Translations under genes and position numbers: made by a program
Shown here: piece by piece, positions 43,424 to 51,910 of the stretch
How the letters are laid out: every line of letters starts with the position of its first letter
How positions within the stretch are numbered: the first letter of the stretch is position 1
DNA from: Saccharothrix sp. HUAS TT1
Lineage (GTDB): Bacteria > Actinomycetota > Actinomycetes > Mycobacteriales > Pseudonocardiaceae
Assembly (NCBI RefSeq): GCF_040744945.1
Contig: NZ_CP160453.1
Coordinates: forward strand, 5,828,001 to 5,892,000
Direction: 5' to 3'
Length of the DNA: 64,000 nt
The notes under the pieces: model-generated
Database searches by the model: none
What the model was told of the DNA's origin: nothing
What the model saw: the letters and a program-made list of their open reading frames with translations, nothing else

Positions 43424-43701
43424 CCCGCCACGGCCGCCGCAAGACCGGCGGCACCTCCGCCGGCCTCTTCCGCTGGGGCCCCAACGGCACCCAGCCCGAC
43501 GAAGTCCGCGACAACCCGCTCCTCCGCCCCTGCACCTGGTGCACCGCCGCCCCACGGCAGCGCTGCCGCAAACCCAGCCACCGCGGCTGGATCGAACTCG
43601 ACTGGTTCCACGAAGCCCGCACCACGCCCACCCCCGACGAGCCACAGCACCCCGCACGGCCCCCTCAGACCGCCGCACAGCCCCCGGAGAGCCGATCATG
43701 A
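43420..43701 (+). CDS. Small zinc-finger-like phage protein
   Basis: A 93-residue protein. The segment PCTWCTAAPRQRCRKPSHRG resembles the zf-CxxC-type finger of small actinobacterial proteins (C-T-W-C, then C and H). The C-terminus is proline-rich. Overlaps neighbours by ATGA. Confidence 0.65.
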   Translation: MTRHGRRKTGGTSAGLFRWGPNGTQPDEVRDNPLLRPCTWCTAAPRQRCRKPSHRGWIELDWFHEARTTPTPDEPQHPARPPQTAAQPPESRS

Positions 43702-44516
43702 CCAACCAGCCGCCCCTCACCCCCAGAAACGATCACAGCGGACGCGTCAGCGCCGTCCGCTGGGCACCCGCCGCCATGCAACGCGCCGTCGACCACGCCC
43801 GCGCCACCTACCTGGCCCAAACCGACCTCACCGCCGGCACACCCATCCGCGCCGACCTCCCCCTGACCTGGATGGACGTCGCCTGCCTCCACGACATCGC
43901 CCGCGAGTTCGAGCGCCAGGGCGACGAGGCCGACCAGCACACCGCCGACCACCAGCGCGTCCTTAACGCCCTGCTCCCCACCCTCCAAGCCCACCCGCTC
44001 ACCACCGACGAAGTCCAGGTCAAGCAGGGCCTCGACCTCCGCCCCGGCTACGTTGCCGAACACGCCGCCAGCCTGCTCACCTGGTACGCCACCGAACTCG
44101 ACCGGCTCAACCTGCCCTCCGACCTCCAGCAGCACCTCCACAGCGCCATCCGCGCCGCCGTCAACGACAGCGCCACCGACCGCCCCGACGCCATCGCCAC
44201 CATGGCCATGACCGTCATCCGCCCCACCCTCCAACGCCTCACCCGCGAACGCGACGAAGCACGCGCCCAGCTCCTCGCCCTCGGCGCCGACCAGACCGAC
44301 CACGTCATCGAGCTGAACGCCGACCGCTACGGCATCCAGCACCCCCTCACCTGCCGCCCCAGCCTCTTCGACTGCCCCGTCCACCACGCCTGGGACCGCA
44401 ACGCGACCCTCGACCCCCCGCCCGCGCCCGGCCGCTACCTCGCCACGCTCGACCACGACGGCTGGATCGTCATCGGCGACCAGATCCACGTCGACGGCCA
44501 GGTGACCGGAGCATGA
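43698..44516 (+). CDS. Unknown phage protein
   Basis: A 272-residue helical protein. LPLTWMDVACLHDIAREFER, ELDRLNLPSDLQQHLHSAIR and RLTRERDEARAQLLALG are helical stretches; the end carries PLTCRPSLFDCPVHHAWDR, a possible metal site. No family recognised with confidence. Confidence 0.65.
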   Translation: MTNQPPLTPRNDHSGRVSAVRWAPAAMQRAVDHARATYLAQTDLTAGTPIRADLPLTWMDVACLHDIAREFERQGDEADQHTADHQRVLNALLPTLQAHPLTTDEVQVKQGLDLRPGYVAEHAASLLTWYATELDRLNLPSDLQQHLHSAIRAAVNDSATDRPDAIATMAMTVIRPTLQRLTRERDEARAQLLALGADQTDHVIELNADRYGIQHPLTCRPSLFDCPVHHAWDRNATLDPPPAPGRYLATLDHDGWIVIGDQIHVDGQVTGA

Positions 44517-44908
44517 CCACCAACCCGGCGGCGCGCGACCGGTCGCCCGCCGCCGTCGCGCGCGTAGAGGGGCGCCCCGCGACCACCGCGCCGGGCGCGA
44601 CCCGCCGGCGCGTGCACGAGGTCGCCGGGTGGATCGCCCGCAACACCTTCCGCGCCAGCGCCGACGGCGGGCTGCACATGCACGGCATCACCCGCACCCT
44701 CTACCGCCACCGGCCGATGCTGCTGCCCGCGCACCTGCCGCCGTACGAGCGCGCCGTCCTCGGCCGCGCCCTCGGCCTCACCGGGCACGTGCTGTGCCGC
44801 GACGGCCGCATCGTCCACCGCTCGACCGTCCGCCCGCCGCGCCTGGCCGTCGACGGGCACGCCTACCGCAACCGCACCCACCGCCGCACCAGGAAGTCCC
44901 GCCGATGA
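44513..44908 (+). CDS. Small basic phage protein
   Basis: A 131-residue very basic protein. A helical middle (VHEVAGWIARNTFRASADGG) is followed by PPYERAVLGRALGLTGHVLC. The arginine-rich end suggests nucleic-acid binding. No family recognised. Confidence 0.6.
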   Translation: MTTNPAARDRSPAAVARVEGRPATTAPGATRRRVHEVAGWIARNTFRASADGGLHMHGITRTLYRHRPMLLPAHLPPYERAVLGRALGLTGHVLCRDGRIVHRSTVRPPRLAVDGHAYRNRTHRRTRKSRR

Positions 44909-45672
44909 CGACCGCCGCAGCGCCCACCCGCGTCCAGCTCAGCCGCGCCGCCGGCTGGCGACTCCCGCCCGACACCGTCGTCGTGACCCGCCCGTCGAAG
45001 TGGGGCAACCCCTGGAAGATCGACCGAGACCACTCGGCCGCCGACGTCGTGCTGAAGTTCCGGCGATACCTCGACGCCCGCCGCACACCCTCGCCTGGCT
45101 GGGCCGACTTCATCGGCTACCCGAGCGACAGCGAGATCCGACGCGAACTCGCCGGGCGGAACCTCGCGTGCTGGTGCCCGCCCGGCCAGCCGTGCCACGC
45201 CGACCTGCTGCTCGCGCTGGCCAACGACCACCACGCCGACACCGCGCCGCCGCTGCGCATCCCCGCGCTGACCATCCGCCGCCCCTGGGCCGCTCTCGTC
45301 ATCGCCGGCATCAAGCCCGTCGAGAACCGCTCCTGGTCGACCGCCCACCGCGGCCCGTTCATCGTCCACGCCGGACAGGCGTGGGAACCCGGCGCGCTGC
45401 TCCTGGCCGAGACCCACGACCTGGATGTCACCCCGTGGCCCGCCGAGCACCCCACCGGCTACCTCGGCGTCGCCAACCTGGACGACATCCACCACGACGA
45501 CACCTGCACCAGCACGTGCGGCCCGTGGTGTTTCCGCAGCCAGAAGCACTGGGACGTCCGCCAGCCGCGGGCCTTCGCCGAGCCCATCCCCGGCCCCGGC
45601 CGGCAGGGCTGGTTCACCCCGCCCGACCACGTCCAGCAGGCCGCCCGCGACCTCCTGGCGGTGACCGCATGA
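44905..45672 (+). CDS. DUF4326 and ASCH-like domain fusion protein
   Basis: A 255-residue protein that joins two small domains. Residues 5-110 match DUF4326: VVVTRPSKWGNPWKI, later AGRNLACWCPPGQPCHADLL with the CWC...CHAD signature. Residues 115-250 match ASCH/EVE-like (PUA-type) domains: IPALTIRRPWAALVIAGIKP, VENRSWSTAHRGPFIVHAGQ. Both domains are found in phages and near nucleotide or RNA enzymes. The combination in one protein is unusual. Role unknown; binding of modified nucleotides or RNA is inference. Confidence 0.8.
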   Translation: MTTAAAPTRVQLSRAAGWRLPPDTVVVTRPSKWGNPWKIDRDHSAADVVLKFRRYLDARRTPSPGWADFIGYPSDSEIRRELAGRNLACWCPPGQPCHADLLLALANDHHADTAPPLRIPALTIRRPWAALVIAGIKPVENRSWSTAHRGPFIVHAGQAWEPGALLLAETHDLDVTPWPAEHPTGYLGVANLDDIHHDDTCTSTCGPWCFRSQKHWDVRQPRAFAEPIPGPGRQGWFTPPDHVQQAARDLLAVTA

Positions 45673-46610
45673 GCTACCGCAGCCTGCCCGGCACCCTCGC
45701 CGCCATCGAGGCCGCCCTCGCCCACCCCGTGCTGTGCGCCCGCCGCGGCTGCACCGAGCTGGTGTTCACCTGGCTGTCGCCCTGGTGCACCCCCGGCTGC
45801 GCCCGCCGCGCCGCCGACACCGCCCGCACCGGCGCCCCCGACCCCGTCGAGCTGACCGCCGAAGAGCAGGCCCTCCGCGCCCGCCTGGCCGACCTCGCCC
45901 GCCTCTGCCGCACCCAGCTTGCCGACGTCCGCGAGGCCGACGAGCTGGTGCCCGAGACGCTGGACGAACAGGACCGCGCAGCCATCGCGCACGTCGCCAC
46001 CGCCCTGGCCCAGGTGCCCGCCAAGGTTGCGCGCCTCAAGGCTGCCCACCGCGACCGGCTCGCCGCCCTCGCCCACGCCCGGTTCAACGCACCCCCGATG
46101 ACCGCCGAGGAGGCCGCCGACCTCCTCGGCCTGCCGCTCCCCTCACGCCCCGAACGCCAAGGCCTCGACGCCCTCCGCTACGCCGTCGACGCCGTCCGCC
46201 GCGCCGCCGACGACCCGATGCTCACCGGCCGCTGGGAAGACGCCCCCGCGACGCCGCCCGTGACGGTCGAGCTGCACGGCTCGACCCCCGAGGACCGCGA
46301 GCGGGCAGCCGAGGCGCTGGCCGAGATCGCCCAGGAAGCCGCCGAGCAGCCCGCGGACGTCGACCAGACCGCGTTCGCCCTCCAGCCCTCCAGCACCGAG
46401 CTGGCCGCCATCGAGGAGCAAATCGCCGACCACGAGCTGGCCATCGACCGCGCCCTGCACGAGATCGAAGCCAACGACGCCCTGATCGCCGAACTGCGCC
46501 CGCGCGGCGGCGACACCGCCGGCCTGCTGGCCAAGCCCCGCCCGCGCCCCAGGCCGCCGTGGTGGCGACGCCTCGCCCGAGCACTCAGCACCCGAAAGGC
46601 CCGCCCATGA
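45669..46610 (+). CDS. Helical phage protein with C-terminal coiled coil
   Basis: A 313-residue protein. The N-terminal CARRGCTELVFTWLSPWCTP and GCARRA form a possible zinc site. A long helical middle follows and a coiled coil (TELAAIEEQIADHELAIDRA) near 270. The last residues are basic (PRPRPRPPWWRRLARALSTR). No family recognised. Confidence 0.65.
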   Translation: MSYRSLPGTLAAIEAALAHPVLCARRGCTELVFTWLSPWCTPGCARRAADTARTGAPDPVELTAEEQALRARLADLARLCRTQLADVREADELVPETLDEQDRAAIAHVATALAQVPAKVARLKAAHRDRLAALAHARFNAPPMTAEEAADLLGLPLPSRPERQGLDALRYAVDAVRRAADDPMLTGRWEDAPATPPVTVELHGSTPEDRERAAEALAEIAQEAAEQPADVDQTAFALQPSSTELAAIEEQIADHELAIDRALHEIEANDALIAELRPRGGDTAGLLAKPRPRPRPPWWRRLARALSTRKARP

Positions 46611-47461
46611 CCACCAACCCCGCGGACGACCCGACCGGCACCGTCCGCCGCAGCCCCATGGGCCGCATCGTCGTCGCGGTCGCCGACACCGACCGCGACG
46701 ACCCGAACGACACCGCCCAGTTCCCCCACGGCTGGCGCTGGGCCGCGCTCGACCGCCGCGACTACCACCTGGCCAACGGCGACGTGGCCCTCTGGCCGGT
46801 CATCGGCACCGTCCCCGGCACCCCGGCCGCCGAGGCGTCCGAGGTCGGCCCCGGCCCGGACCTCCTCGACGCCGTCGCCGGGCGGCTCGTGAACCGCTTC
46901 GGCGACGTCCTCACCATCAGCCGCGGCGACGTCATGGCGCAGGCCCGCGAACTCGCCGCCGACCTCCTCGCCCCGGTGCACCCCGTGCTGACCCGCCTGA
47001 CGTTCCAGCGCGACACCGCGCACGCCGACGCCGAGGCCAAGCTGGCCCGCCTCACCCCTGACGACGCGGCGCACCAGTGCCAGGACGGCTGGATCGAGGA
47101 CGCCAACTGGTCACCGGAGAACGCCGAGGAGCAGCGCGCTGGCCGCCGCCCGGGCAACGGGCTGCTGGAGTGCCCCACGTGCGCCGAGCCCACCACGGAC
47201 CCGGCACCCGCAGCGATCGGCTACCTGATCGTCGGCCCGTCCGACGAGGACGCGCGCGCCGGCCGCGCCTCGACCCCGGCCGACTTCGACCCCGGCGGCT
47301 GGGACGGCGTGGTGCACACCACCGTCGAGGACGGCCAACGGGCGCTCGCCTCGTGCCACGCGCACGGCTACGTCGAGGGCTGGCGGCTATACGCGCTGAC
47401 CGAGGTACCCGCCGCGCCGCACACCGCCACCGCCGAGCACGAAGAGGTGTCCCGTGGCTGA
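46607..47461 (+). CDS. Unknown phage protein with zinc-like motif
   Basis: A 284-residue protein. TAQFPHGWRWAALDRRDYHL and a domain around VLTRLTFQRDTAHADAEAKL; CPTCAEPTTDPAP may be a metal site (near residue 190). The last part resembles a small carrier-like fold (GWDGVVHTTVEDGQRALASC). No family recognised. Confidence 0.6.
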   Translation: MTTNPADDPTGTVRRSPMGRIVVAVADTDRDDPNDTAQFPHGWRWAALDRRDYHLANGDVALWPVIGTVPGTPAAEASEVGPGPDLLDAVAGRLVNRFGDVLTISRGDVMAQARELAADLLAPVHPVLTRLTFQRDTAHADAEAKLARLTPDDAAHQCQDGWIEDANWSPENAEEQRAGRRPGNGLLECPTCAEPTTDPAPAAIGYLIVGPSDEDARAGRASTPADFDPGGWDGVVHTTVEDGQRALASCHAHGYVEGWRLYALTEVPAAPHTATAEHEEVSRG

Positions 47462-47696
47462 CCGGATCCCACCCGCCCAGCTCGCCCACATCGACCAGGC
47501 CATCGCCGAGTGCAACCGACGCCTCGACCAGGAACTGCGCGCGGTGCGCCGCCTCATCGCCGAAGAAGGCCGCCAGGAAGCCCTGATGCAGGTCACCGGC
47601 GCGTACTCGATCGCCGGCATGCACACCGCGGTGGCCTGCACGCTCGCGGTCGCCGTCGTCCGCCTCGCCGAAGCCGAGGAGGCCGACCGTGGCTGA
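47454..47696 (+). CDS. Small helical phage protein
   Basis: An 80-residue protein from GTG 47454. It is two helices (IAECNRRLDQELRAVRRLIA and GMHTAVACTLAVAVVRLAEA). The second is hydrophobic enough to be a membrane helix. No family recognised. Confidence 0.6.
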   Translation: MADRIPPAQLAHIDQAIAECNRRLDQELRAVRRLIAEEGRQEALMQVTGAYSIAGMHTAVACTLAVAVVRLAEAEEADRG

Positions 47697-47745
47697 CCTG
47701 CGTGACGGGCTGATGCGCGCCCTGCAGGGACAAGCCGATGGCTGA
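47689..47745 (+). CDS. Possible 18-residue micro-gene
   Basis: GTG 47689 has a GAGGAGG ribosome site and overlaps the previous stop. The frame gives 18 residues (VADLRDGLMRALQGQADG) and ends inside the next start codon region (ATG 47738). It fits the coupled-gene layout around it. It may only serve to pass ribosomes on; no other support. Confidence 0.4.
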   Translation: MADLRDGLMRALQGQADG

Positions 47746-48028
47746 CACCCGCTGCGACACCACCGAACTCCTGGTCGACCAGTGCGCCTGCCCCCAGCAC
47801 CGGGGCGGGCGCACCCCGCAGGAGGAGGTCGACGCCGAGCGCCAGGCCGTCCGCGCCCGGCTGCTCGCCGACCCGGCCAGCGGCCTCATCCGCTGGTTCC
47901 GGGCCCACTTCCCCGGCGCCTGCCACAGCTGCGGCGAGACGTTCCCCATCGGCACCGCGATCCGCCGCACCCCCACCCAGGACGGCTTCGCCTACGTCGC
48001 CGACTGCTGCGCCAAGGCCGACCCGTGA
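47738..48028 (+). CDS. Small zinc-ribbon-like phage protein
   Basis: A 96-residue protein with CACPQHRGG near the start and CHSCGETFPIGTAIRRTP later, with DCC at the end. This is a typical short zinc-ribbon layout. Role unknown. Confidence 0.7.
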   Translation: MADTRCDTTELLVDQCACPQHRGGRTPQEEVDAERQAVRARLLADPASGLIRWFRAHFPGACHSCGETFPIGTAIRRTPTQDGFAYVADCCAKADP

Positions 48029-48432
48029 CCCCCGACGAGGCCGAGTGGGTCCGCACCACCGTGTGGACCCCCGGCATGCGCAAGACCTTCCACGAGGTCC
48101 CCGCCTTCCACCTCCAGTGCGCCTGCCAGCACGGAGCCACCGGCCACTGCCGCAACGGCAACCACGACCAGTGCACCCCCCACGTACCGCTCCCCTCGAA
48201 CGAGACCTACCTGCTCAAGCGGGGCGGCACCCACCCCGCCCAGTTCCCCGAGCCCTACTTCCACCGCAGCCGTACCAGCCGCGGCGGCGCCTTCCGCAAC
48301 AGCCACGCCGAGGTGTGGCTGGCCGACCGCGTGTGCCGCTGGCGCTGCCCCTGCACCTGCCACCCACCGCCTCCGCCGCGGCTCACCCGCCCCGTCCAGC
48401 TCGACCTGTTCACCCCGGAGCACACCCCATGA
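48025..48432 (+). CDS. DUF6248-family protein
   Basis: A 135-residue protein from GTG 48025. The opening DEAEWVRTTVWTPGMRKTFH, the middle CACQHGATGHCRNGNHDQCT and the ending AEVWLADRVCRWRCPCTCH fit DUF6248 proteins of actinobacteria and their phages. Several Cys/His pairs suggest zinc. Role unknown. Confidence 0.75.
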   Translation: MTPDEAEWVRTTVWTPGMRKTFHEVPAFHLQCACQHGATGHCRNGNHDQCTPHVPLPSNETYLLKRGGTHPAQFPEPYFHRSRTSRGGAFRNSHAEVWLADRVCRWRCPCTCHPPPPPRLTRPVQLDLFTPEHTP

Positions 48433-49235
48433 CCACGATCGAGTTCGACGCGGCCGAGTGGGAGCCGCTGATCCGCCGCCAGGTCCGCGGCTACTGCCGC
48501 GCACCACTGCCCGCGCACGTGTCCCAGGACGACCTCGTGCAGGACGTCCTCGTGTCCGTGTGGCGATCCCTGCCGCGCTACCCCGGCACCCGCGAAGACC
48601 TGCCCAAGTGGATCACCCATATCGCCAAGTGCCGGGTCGCCGACGCCTACCGGGCCGCTGCCCGCAAGCCCTCCACCCCGATCGCAGACCCCGACTACCT
48701 CGACTACCTCCTACCGACCGGCGGTGACGAGGTCGAAGGCGCCGCACTCTCCCGCGACCTCACAACCCTGCTCGCCCCCGTCTCCCCGAACCACAGACAG
48801 ATCCTGGCCCTACGCGCCCTCGGCCGGTCCAACCACGAGATCGCCGCCGCGCTCGGCAGAACCGTCGGCGCGGTCAAGACCGCCGCCTCACGTGGCCGGC
48901 AACAAATGCGCGGCCACAACCCCTACACGAGCTCCCCACGAAAGACCCTGCCGGTCGAGGTCGCCGACATCCGCTGGCCGCTGCACTACGTCGACCAGGA
49001 CCTCGGCGACCTGGACTTCCTCGTCGAACAACTGCGCGCCAGGCGGCCGATTCCGCCGACCGTGCTGCGCTTGGTGCGCGGTGTGCCCACCGTCGCCGAC
49101 TGGCCGTCGGCGCGCCGCCTGGCCGCCGCGCACCTCGCCGGCGTCACCCGCGTCCGGGCCGTGTGGGCACCGCTGCCGCAGTTCCCGCTCGCAACGGTCG
49201 ATCCGGCCTGGAGACCCCGGCGGGCGACTGCCTGA
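48429..49235 (+). CDS. ECF-like sigma factor of the phage
   Basis: A 268-residue protein. Region 2 (residues 20-75: VSQDDLVQDVLVSVWRSLPR, then LPKWITHIAKCRVADAYRAA) and region 4 (about 120-165: LSPNHRQ-type, ALRALGRSNHEIAAALGRTV, GAVKTAASRGRQQM) are recognisable. A further 100-residue C-terminal part has no known family. It may direct late transcription of the phage; this is inference. Confidence 0.85.
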   Translation: MTTIEFDAAEWEPLIRRQVRGYCRAPLPAHVSQDDLVQDVLVSVWRSLPRYPGTREDLPKWITHIAKCRVADAYRAAARKPSTPIADPDYLDYLLPTGGDEVEGAALSRDLTTLLAPVSPNHRQILALRALGRSNHEIAAALGRTVGAVKTAASRGRQQMRGHNPYTSSPRKTLPVEVADIRWPLHYVDQDLGDLDFLVEQLRARRPIPPTVLRLVRGVPTVADWPSARRLAAAHLAGVTRVRAVWAPLPQFPLATVDPAWRPRRATA

Positions 49236-49245
49236 CCAGCCAGCA

Positions 49246-49319
49246 GCCCTTGTAGCCCAACGGCAGAGGCGGCCGTCTTAAAAACGGCTTCGGTCCGGGT
49301 TCGAATCCCGGCAGGGGCA
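49246..49319 (+). tRNA. tRNA with anticodon UAA (short variable arm)
   Basis: A full cloverleaf can be drawn. Acceptor GCCCTTG pairs with CAGGGGC (one G-T pair), discriminator A. The D-arm has GGC; the anticodon stem GCCGT pairs with ACGGC around loop CTTAAAA; the T-arm is CCGGG TTCGAAT CCCGG. The anticodon at 49279-49281 is TAA, which reads UUA (Leu). The variable region is only about 6 bases, whereas normal bacterial leucine tRNAs have a long variable arm. CCA is not encoded. Confidence 0.85.
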
Positions 49320-49359
49320 CGCCCAACCAGCACCACCATCACCACCTGAGGAGCACCCC

Positions 49360-50031
49360 TTGAGCACCACCGCGTGCCCCGTCTGCGGCGACCCCAGCAC
49401 CAGCCTCCGCTACGCCTGCCCCGCGTGCTCCGTCCGCACCCAGCGCCGGCTGCGCGAGCTGCAGGACTACCGCGACGTCCTGCGCGCCACCCTCACCCCC
49501 AGCAGCCGCGGCCTCGACCCGCTGCCCGGCCCCCGCGGCTACCGCTCCAGCCCGCCGATGAACCTGGACATCGTGGTCGCCCTGGACCCCCGCAGCCACG
49601 CCAGCGGCGCCGGGCCCGACGACGACGCCGACGAGACCGTCCTGTCCATCACCGGCTCGCTGCACCGCGTCGCCGAGTACGTCGCCGAGGAGCGCTACCG
49701 GGCCGCCGTCATGGGCTCCATCGTGCCCAGGCCGTACACCCTGGACGTGCTGGCCAGCTACCTGTGGATCCACACCGAGTGGTGCTGCTGGCAGCTCTGG
49801 GCCGCCGACTACGTCGGGATGATCCGCACCATCCACGGCCAGATCCGCCGCCAGGCCCACGACGCCCCACCCACCCCGCTCGGCCCCTGCCGCACCGAGA
49901 CCTGCGGCGGCACCGTCATGCCCCGACCCGGCCGCGGCGGAGCCTGCCCGACGTGCGGCCGGTCCTACGATGGCCTGGAGCTGGCCCGCCTCGCCTACAC
50001 GCCCCCCGCACCCCACCAGGAGGCATCTTGA
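49360..50031 (+). CDS. Phage protein with zinc-ribbon ends
   Basis: A 223-residue protein with a TTG start at 49360 behind TGAGGAGC. The N-terminal CPVCGDPSTSLRYACPACS and a C-terminal CRTETCGGTVMPRP with CPTCGRSYDG are two zinc-ribbon-like units. The middle contains TLDVLASYLWIHTEWCCWQL. The layout is common in actinophages; function unknown. Confidence 0.75.
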   Translation: MSTTACPVCGDPSTSLRYACPACSVRTQRRLRELQDYRDVLRATLTPSSRGLDPLPGPRGYRSSPPMNLDIVVALDPRSHASGAGPDDDADETVLSITGSLHRVAEYVAEERYRAAVMGSIVPRPYTLDVLASYLWIHTEWCCWQLWAADYVGMIRTIHGQIRRQAHDAPPTPLGPCRTETCGGTVMPRPGRGGACPTCGRSYDGLELARLAYTPPAPHQEAS

Positions 50032-50597
50032 GCACCCCAACCGACCACGTCACCATCGTGCGCGACCGCGTGCCCGCCTACGCGATCCAGGTACCCACGC
50101 GCGCAGACGAACTGGTCCTCGGCGACCGCGTGGTCGTGGACGACGCCGACGGCCAGAGCAGCTTCGCCATCGCGCACCTGCTCGTCGACGGCCGCGCCCG
50201 CACCGTGCGCGCCGAGCCGTTCAACCGCGACTACCCGTCCCGCCTGGAGGTCGGCGCGCGCGACTGGGTCACCGTGCTGCTCAACCCCGACCAGGTGCCC
50301 ACCCCGCGCGGGCACGGGCAGCGCATCACCGCTCACGACCCCAAGAAGCACGGCTGGTACACCAAGCCCGGCGGCTGGGACGTCGCGTGCGCCTGCGGTT
50401 GGACCGCCGATGAGGTCGTGCCCGGCGGCAAGGGAGCCGCGCTCGACGTCTGGGACGTCCACAAGGCCACGGTCATCAACGAGCTGCTCGCGCTCGACCG
50501 CAACGGCTGGCCCGCCGCCCACCTCGTCGTGGCCGACCCGACCCGCCGCCACCTCGGCCGCTCGATGCAGCGCTACCGCCTCGTGAGGCGCAAGTGA
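50028..50597 (+). CDS. Unknown phage protein
   Basis: A 189-residue protein with another TTG start (TTGA overlap with the previous stop). It holds VPAYAIQVPTRADELVLGDR, a beta-rich part, and VACACGWTADEVVPGGKGAA (possible metal). Role unknown. Confidence 0.65.
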   Translation: MSTPTDHVTIVRDRVPAYAIQVPTRADELVLGDRVVVDDADGQSSFAIAHLLVDGRARTVRAEPFNRDYPSRLEVGARDWVTVLLNPDQVPTPRGHGQRITAHDPKKHGWYTKPGGWDVACACGWTADEVVPGGKGAALDVWDVHKATVINELLALDRNGWPAAHLVVADPTRRHLGRSMQRYRLVRRK

Positions 50598-50974
50598 CCG
50601 ACGCGCCGTTCAACCTCGCCGACCTCGCCGACGTGCTCGACGCGCGGGCACGCGCGGGCGAGGAGATCACGCTCACCCGCATCCAGTGGGACGCCGTGAG
50701 CACCAGCTGCCCGCCGCTCGACCAGATCCCCGTCCGGCTCGTCACCGACCCGCGCGAGTCCACGCCGTGGCTGGAGCGCTGGGCGATGTACGCCGACTTC
50801 ACGATGGGCGACCTGGCCACAGGCGACGGCCTGACCCCGTGCCCAGGGCGCGGCCTGCCCGACGGCGAGCGCTGCGTGTCCCTGCCCTGGCACCTCGGCC
50901 GCTGCACGCCGTGGTCCAAGGCCCGCGCCGAGCGTGAAGCCCAGCAAAACGCAACCCGTACGGTGCGCCGATGA
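50594..50974 (+). CDS. Unknown phage protein
   Basis: A 126-residue protein from GTG 50594. It includes TSCPPLDQIPVRLVTDPRES and a C-terminal CPGRGLPDGERCVSLPWHLG with C and H residues that may bind metal. No family recognised. Confidence 0.6.
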   Translation: MTDAPFNLADLADVLDARARAGEEITLTRIQWDAVSTSCPPLDQIPVRLVTDPRESTPWLERWAMYADFTMGDLATGDGLTPCPGRGLPDGERCVSLPWHLGRCTPWSKARAEREAQQNATRTVRR

Positions 50975-51276
50975 ACGTCATCGCCGACGACACCCCTGAC
51001 GGGCAGGCCTGCCGCCTCACCGGGCCGGACCCGCTCTACCCGGCCTCCACCTTCAACCTGGCCGATGGCGCAGCGACGATGCGACTCGACACCCCGGACG
51101 AGGTGGAGCACTTCGCCCGGACCCTCGAACGGCTCGCCGCGCTCGTACGCACGCGCGGGCCCGCCACGGTGAAGATCGCCACGAGCCGGCGCATCATCGA
51201 CCTGCCGTCGGCGGACGGCTACCTGGACTTCGAGGACGGCGGCCTGGAGCACGTCGCGATCGAGGTCCGATGGTGA
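50971..51276 (+). CDS. Unknown phage protein
   Basis: A 101-residue protein. LDTPDEVEHFARTLERLAAL is a helix; the end is beta-rich (VKIATSRRIIDLPSADGYLD). No family recognised. Confidence 0.6.
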   Translation: MNVIADDTPDGQACRLTGPDPLYPASTFNLADGAATMRLDTPDEVEHFARTLERLAALVRTRGPATVKIATSRRIIDLPSADGYLDFEDGGLEHVAIEVRW

Positions 51277-51509
51277 CCGCGTTCGCCGACCTGCTGCCCT
51301 GGTACGAGCGCGGCCCCGACGGCACCGCCACCGGCCGCGACTGGGCCACCGAGCGCCAAGCCCACGACGAGGCCGGTCCGGAGTGCACCGTCCACCAAGA
51401 GACCAGCGACCGCGTCGGCCCGCTCACCTGGGCACTCGGCGAGTTCGTCGCGTACGTGCCGCGCCCGGTCCGCCATTGGAAGCCTCGCGGGTTCGGCGGC
51501 GTCGAGTGA
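51273..51509 (+). CDS. Unknown small phage protein
   Basis: About 78 residues; GTG 51273 (GTGA overlap) is preferred to ATG 51270. It contains FADLLPWYERGPDGTATGRD and a tail ending RHWKPRGFGG. No family recognised. Confidence 0.55.
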   Translation: MTAFADLLPWYERGPDGTATGRDWATERQAHDEAGPECTVHQETSDRVGPLTWALGEFVAYVPRPVRHWKPRGFGGVE

Positions 51510-51910
51510 ACGTCGACCAGCTGCCGTGGCTCCGCGAGCAGATCGCGGTGACCGAGATGTGGGCGCGAGAAGCCCTGGACCGGCCGTGGCTGGCCGAGGA
51601 CAACTACCTCCTGGACCAGAACGGCGGCGAGGTCGCCCGCTTCGAGATCAAGGCCGACGCCCGCCATGCCGCCCTGAACGAGCCGCGCGCCGCGCTCGCC
51701 CAGTGCGAGGCGCACACCGCGATCCTCGACTACGCCGACGCGATGGCCCGCCCTCAGGTCGCAATGCTCGCCGAGGAACTGCCCGCCGACCTCGCGGCCC
51801 TGGTGCCCTCGGTGACCGCCGCAGCCGAGGTTGGAGCCTCGCACCTCCGCGCGCTCGTCGCCCTGGCGTACCAGCACCGCCCCGGCTACCGCGAGGAGTG
51901 GAAGCCGTGA
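51506..51910 (+). CDS. DUF6221-like protein, copy 1
   Basis: A 134-residue helical protein from GTG 51506. The helix LPWLREQIAVTEMWAREALD and the end LRALVALAYQHRPGYREEWK are typical of the DUF6221 family of actinobacteria. The next gene is a shorter member of the same type. Role unknown. Confidence 0.75.
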   Translation: MNVDQLPWLREQIAVTEMWAREALDRPWLAEDNYLLDQNGGEVARFEIKADARHAALNEPRAALAQCEAHTAILDYADAMARPQVAMLAEELPADLAALVPSVTAAAEVGASHLRALVALAYQHRPGYREEWKP

